NCBI GenBank assembly: GCA_016934095.1
Contig: JAFGTO010000264.1
Coordinates: 1-24,026, forward strand
Reading direction: 5' to 3'
DNA length: 24,026 bases
Source: Candidatus Glassiibacteriota bacterium
GTDB taxonomy: Bacteria; Gemmatimonadota; Glassbacteria; GWA2-58-10
Part shown: in pieces, positions 23,991-24,026 of the stretch
Layout: every line of letters begins with the position of its first letter
Numbering within the stretch: the stretch's first letter is position 1
The notes under the pieces: model-generated
Databases searched by the model: none
What the model saw: the letters and a program-made list of their open reading frames with translations, nothing else
Told to the model about the DNA's origin: nothing
Translations under genes and position numbers: made by a program

Positions 23991-23995
23991 TCCTT
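23991..23995 (-). promoter_or_regulatory. Ribosome binding site fixing the 23985 start
   Basis: AAGGA (minus strand) lies five bases before the ATG at 23985, which favours this start over the ATG at 24000. Confidence 0.6.
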
Positions 23996-23996
23996 G

Positions 23997-24021
23997 ACAT
24001 AACATATCAAACATAACATAT
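23997..24021. repeat. 11-bp direct repeats upstream of the HTH-receiver gene
   Basis: ACATAACATAT occurs exactly at 23997-24007 and 24011-24021, a 14-bp period, 12-36 bases before the ATG. Suitable as an operator pair for the HTH regulator (self-control); the window ends here, so further copies may lie outside. The sequence is AT-rich and could also include the -10 region. Confidence 0.45.
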
Positions 24022-24026
24022 TTAAC

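Noticed and set aside
1..24026. CRISPR arrays, rRNA genes, insertion sequences
   Set aside because: No regularly spaced repeats, rRNA-like stretches or transposase frames were seen on either strand.

Overview
The window is about 24 kb of bacterial chromosome from a Gram-negative organism. This is supported by a TonB-dependent outer-membrane receptor, a periplasmic binding protein and classical two-component proteins. Most genes look moderately GC-rich, but the 3.3-6.3 kb stretch is visibly more AT-rich. The mix (sulfatase-like enzymes fused to TPR repeats, B12-type radical SAM proteins, FkbM methyltransferase, receiver/HD-GYP proteins) fits an uncultured FCB-group or deltaproteobacteria-like lineage. 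That placement is a guess; no rRNA or tRNA is present to settle it.

Left half (1-13.8 kb): a cell-surface glycan or polysaccharide locus. It holds three sulfatase-like (alkaline phosphatase superfamily) enzymes, an oligosaccharide flippase, a radical SAM/B12-binding-type protein, a glycosyltransferase fused to a Rossmann methyltransferase-like domain, an FkbM methyltransferase and two more class I methyltransferases. Two of the sulfatase-like genes (the partial one at the left edge on + and the one near 13.8 kb on -) are close paralogues carrying C-terminal TPR repeats. They point toward each other across the locus. All three sulfatase-like proteins have Thr or Ser, without the downstream Arg, where true sulfatases carry the formylglycine Cys. 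A degraded 5' end of a second flippase gene lies at about 4379-4498, on the far side of an AT-rich methyltransferase gene, and records past allele replacement or insertion.

Right half (14.2-24.0 kb): ten minus-strand genes in a tightly packed train, several overlapping by 1-11 bases. Reading 5' to 3' on the minus strand they are: HTH-receiver regulator, receiver, TonB receptor, ABC_sub_bind-type binding protein, transmembrane histidine kinase, receiver, receiver-HD-GYP, radical SAM protein with an unusual CX4CX2C cluster motif, and an acyltransferase with the LuxI/FeeM-type pattern (Arg, Asp triad, ExxR). My reading is that the receptor and binding protein capture an extracellular ligand and present it to the kinase. 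The phospho-relay and cyclic-di-GMP arm respond, and the last two genes make an acylated small molecule. The gene order and overlaps are seen; the functional circuit is inference. This is the best candidate in the window for an undescribed system.
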